From Muribaculaceae bacterium (GTDB lineage: Bacteria; Bacteroidota; Bacteroidia; Bacteroidales; Muribaculaceae): DNA of 16,476 nt. Below are positions 14,478 through 16,476 of the stretch, piece by piece (within the stretch, counting starts at the first letter, position 1; each line of letters begins with the position of its first letter). The notes below the pieces were generated by a model, which was not told the origin of the DNA, did not search any database, and was given only the letters and a program-made list of their open reading frames with translations. The stretch covers positions 1-16,476 of the forward strand of contig VSPM01000061.1 of assembly GCA_009775365.1 (NCBI GenBank), in the 5' to 3' direction. The position numbers were made by a program, and so were the translations under genes.

Positions 14478-14485
14478 TAACTTTA
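14478..14485 (+). promoter_or_regulatory. Weak promoter candidate for the secreted mini-protein
   Basis: TAACTTTA differs from TAnnTTTG at the last base only and begins immediately after the rpsA terminator. No TTTG is found at the expected -33 position. It would give a leader of about 20 nt. Read-through from rpsA is the alternative. Confidence 0.3.
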
Positions 14486-14513
14486 CGTCCCGAAACAAGC
14501 CCATCAAACACTC

Positions 14514-14846
14514 ATGAAAAAAAACCTTCTCAAATCTTGTCTCATCGCCGCCCTGCTCGCCGTGACTTCGGCAGGAGCATCTGCCGCGTCGAAAGGCTGG
14601 GAGCCGGTGAAATCTGAGTATCACGATGCTAAATCTGTGGCCAAAGAGGATGAAGTGGAAATCAAGACCGCCTCTTCTCTCATAATTGTGACCGCAAGCC
14701 ACCCGGTGCATATAAAAGTGTTCACCATCCTTGGAAGACTCGTGTCGGAAGAAACTTTGCAGCCCGGCACATCCCAGCTCGCAGTTGGAGCCCATGGAGT
14801 CTACATTGTTAAAGTGGGAGAAATCACATGCAAAGTGGCACTATGA
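14514..14846 (+). CDS. Secreted mini-protein resembling a lone T9SS-type C-terminal sorting domain
   Basis: This is a 110-aa protein with a clear Sec signal peptide (MKKNLLKSCLIAALLAVTSAGASA, predicted cleavage near residue 24-25). A charged linker follows (WEPVKSEYHDAKSVAKEDEVE) and then a beta-rich module of about 60 residues. That module, SLIIVTASHPVHIKVFTILG then GRLVSEETL, GTSQLAVGAHGVYIVKV and the ending CKVAL, follows the pattern of type A sorting / DUF6383-like C-terminal domains (V-x-I-x-x-x-x-G-x-x-V ... G-x-Y-x-V-x-V ... K-V). Normally such a module ends a large secreted protein. Here there is no cargo, only the signal peptide. The function is unknown, and a match to the family rests on pattern reading, not a profile search. 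Confidence 0.75.
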   Translation: MKKNLLKSCLIAALLAVTSAGASAASKGWEPVKSEYHDAKSVAKEDEVEIKTASSLIIVTASHPVHIKVFTILGRLVSEETLQPGTSQLAVGAHGVYIVKVGEITCKVAL

Positions 14847-14901
14847 CGGGCTGTGACAATTTTGACCTTATATATCTATAATCACCAATTAAATCTAAAT
14901 T

Positions 14902-15927
14902 ATGAAAGAGACAGAAATCGACTGGAGCAACCTTTCATTCTCCTACATGAAAACCGACTACAATGTGCGCTGCACATATAAAGACGGCAAATGGGGTGAA
15001 ATCGAAGTGTCAGACTCTGAGTATGTCCCGATGCACATCGCGGCATCTTGCCTCCACTATGGCCAGGAATCATTCGAAGGCCTTAAAGCCTTCCGTGGCA
15101 AAGACGGAAAAATACGAGTATTCCGCATGGAAGAGAATGCAAAGCGCTTTATCCGCTCTGCCGAAGGCATCAAGATGCAGCCAATGCCCGTTGAACTGTT
15201 CTGCGAAATGGTTCGCAAGGTTGTGAAACTCAACGAACGCTTTGTGCCCCCCTATGGAACAGGCGCTTCGCTCTACATCCGTCCGCTTGAAATAGGCATC
15301 TCTCCGCGCGTTGGCGTGAAGCCCGCCTCTGAATATATGGTGATAATGCTTGTCACTCCTGTTGGCCCTTACTTCAAAGAGGGTTTCAAGCCCACAAAAG
15401 TGTGCATGAGCAGAGAATATGACCGCGTTGCCCCCAAAGGCACAGGCTCAATCAAAGTGGGTGGCAACTATGCCGCTTCTCTCGTTGCCGGCGAAAAGGC
15501 TCACGACCTCGGCTACTCTGTTATGCTCTATATCGACCCGAAAGAGAAAAAGTATCTCGACGAATGTGGCGCAGCCAATTTCTTCGGAATCCGCGACAAC
15601 AAATACATCACTCCTTTCTCTGAATCCATCCTTCCGTCAATCACAAACAAGAGCCTCACTCAGCTTGCTGAAGACCTCGGCATGACTGTTGAACGCCGTC
15701 ACATCCCGGTTGAGGAACTTGAGACTTTCGAAGAGGTTGGCGCCTGCGGAACAGCAGCTGTAATCTCCCCCATCGGCGAAATCGATGACCTTGACAACGG
15801 CAAGAAATACATCTACTCCGAGAATGGAGAGGCCGGCCCCTGGAGCGTGAAACTCTACGAAAAACTTCGCGGCATCCAGTATGGGGAAGAGCCCGACACT
15901 CACAACTGGTGTGAGATAATCGACTAA
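14902..15927 (+). CDS. ilvE: Branched-chain amino acid aminotransferase
   Basis: This is a 341-aa class IV PLP aminotransferase (BCAT type II-like) that interconverts Leu, Ile and Val with their 2-oxo acids, using glutamate/2-oxoglutarate, in the cytosol. The opening (IDWSNLSFSYMKTDYNVRCTY) is typical of the longer BCAT group. Visible signatures are LHYGQESFEGLKAFRGKDG (51-69), ASLYIRPLEIG, the Schiff-base lysine in GSIKVGGNYAAS (K185), LDECGAANFF (219-228) and the GACGTAAVISPIG phosphate-binding stretch (280-292). No ilvBCDN or leu genes are in the window. No strong promoter box is visible in the 55-bp gap upstream. Its TAA shares its last A with the start codon of the next gene. Confidence 0.96.
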   Translation: MKETEIDWSNLSFSYMKTDYNVRCTYKDGKWGEIEVSDSEYVPMHIAASCLHYGQESFEGLKAFRGKDGKIRVFRMEENAKRFIRSAEGIKMQPMPVELFCEMVRKVVKLNERFVPPYGTGASLYIRPLEIGISPRVGVKPASEYMVIMLVTPVGPYFKEGFKPTKVCMSREYDRVAPKGTGSIKVGGNYAASLVAGEKAHDLGYSVMLYIDPKEKKYLDECGAANFFGIRDNKYITPFSESILPSITNKSLTQLAEDLGMTVERRHIPVEELETFEEVGACGTAAVISPIGEIDDLDNGKKYIYSENGEAGPWSVKLYEKLRGIQYGEEPDTHNWCEIID

Positions 15928-16475
15928 TGCAAAGTCCCTTAAACATATCTGACATTTTCGCCCGGTTTTATGCCGGCAATGACGCTCTCCTCGCCACAGT
16001 TTCCGTTCACTCGGAATGTGTGGCGAGGAAAGCCATTTTTTGTGCCGACGCTAAAGGGCTCGACATTGACCGTGAGTTTGTATATGAAGCCGCACTGCTC
16101 CACGACATCGGTGTGGTGAAATGCGACGCACCTTCTATCCACTGCCACGGCACCCGGCCTTACATATGCCACGGCATTGAAGGGCGCGCCATGCTCGAAA
16201 GCCTCGGCCTGCCGCGCCATGCGCTTGTATGCGAACGACACACCGGTTCAGGTCTTTCTGTGGCCGACATAATCTCGCAGAACCTTCCGCTCCCCCACCG
16301 CGACATGCTCCCCATAACCCTTGAAGAGAAATTAATCTGCTACGCCGATAAATTCTTTTCAAAATCCGGCGACCTCTCACAAGAAAAGCCACTTGAAAAA
16401 GTGCTTCGTCAAATGGAGTCACACGGCCCCGACACCCTCGCCCGCTTCCTCCGCCTCCACACCCTCTTCTCCTGA
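15927..16475 (+). CDS. HD-domain (HDIG-type) putative phosphohydrolase
   Basis: This is a 182-aa protein that is complete in the window, with TGA at 16473-16475. The HD-superfamily metal residues are all present: H28 (VHSE), H59-D60 (ALLHDIGVV), H82 (CHGIEG), H105 (ERHTGSG) and D141 (CYADKFFS). This suggests a metal-dependent phosphohydrolase of small nucleotide or phosphate substrates; the exact substrate is not deducible. A Cys-rich patch between residues 66 and 81 (CDAPSIHCHGTRPYIC) is notable. The ATG overlaps the ilvE stop (TAATG), so the two are probably translated in a coupled way. The terminator, if any, is beyond the right edge. Confidence 0.85.
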   Translation: MQSPLNISDIFARFYAGNDALLATVSVHSECVARKAIFCADAKGLDIDREFVYEAALLHDIGVVKCDAPSIHCHGTRPYICHGIEGRAMLESLGLPRHALVCERHTGSGLSVADIISQNLPLPHRDMLPITLEEKLICYADKFFSKSGDLSQEKPLEKVLRQMESHGPDTLARFLRLHTLFS

Positions 16476-16476
16476 C

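Overview
The window looks like chromosomal DNA from a Bacteroidales bacterium (Bacteroidota), probably close to Muribaculaceae or Bacteroidaceae. The evidence is as follows. Several genes are preceded by the Bacteroidota promoter pattern TTTG-N19/20-TAnnTTTG. Start codons sit behind A/T-rich leaders without clear Shine-Dalgarno sequences. The gene content includes a DUF4954-type beta-helix protein, PepD-type M20C dipeptidases, an OmpH-like lipoprotein and a T9SS-CTD-like mini-protein. The genus assignment is an inference; no 16S or marker search could be run.

Left half (1-8125): every gene is on the minus strand. From the left edge these are tRNA-Thr(TGT) with a strong promoter, glmS with a terminator, a 780-bp gene-poor leader region holding a long inverted repeat, a small lipoprotein gene, an NYN-domain (PIN-like) putative nuclease, and a three-gene unit. 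Read in transcription order, that unit is pepD paralog 2, an exported N-acetylmuramidase (4-bp ATGA overlap) and pepD paralog 1, closed by a 15-bp-stem terminator at 4298-4340.

The strands diverge at 8126-8497, where back-to-back promoters face outward.

Right half (8498-16475): every gene is on the plus strand. First come a 58-aa GTG-started membrane protein and an OmpH/Skp-like lipoprotein. Next is the pair hflX and DUF4954 protein, which overlap. Then comes rpsA (six S1 domains) with its own promoter and terminator, followed by a secreted mini-protein resembling a lone T9SS sorting domain. Last is the pair ilvE and an HD-domain phosphohydrolase, joined by a TAATG overlap.

Most of the content is housekeeping: amino-sugar and cell-wall precursor synthesis (GlmS), dipeptide hydrolysis linked to a wall hydrolase (PepD and muramidase), envelope assembly (OmpH-like), ribosome function (S1, HflX) and branched-chain amino-acid transamination (IlvE). 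No IS element, CRISPR array or defence island was seen. The most unusual signal is a roughly 25-bp interrupted inverted repeat enclosing about 184 bp at 2370-2609, on the transcribed strand upstream of glmS and just downstream of a Bacteroidota-type promoter. It may be a structured leader, an independent small RNA or a relic MITE.
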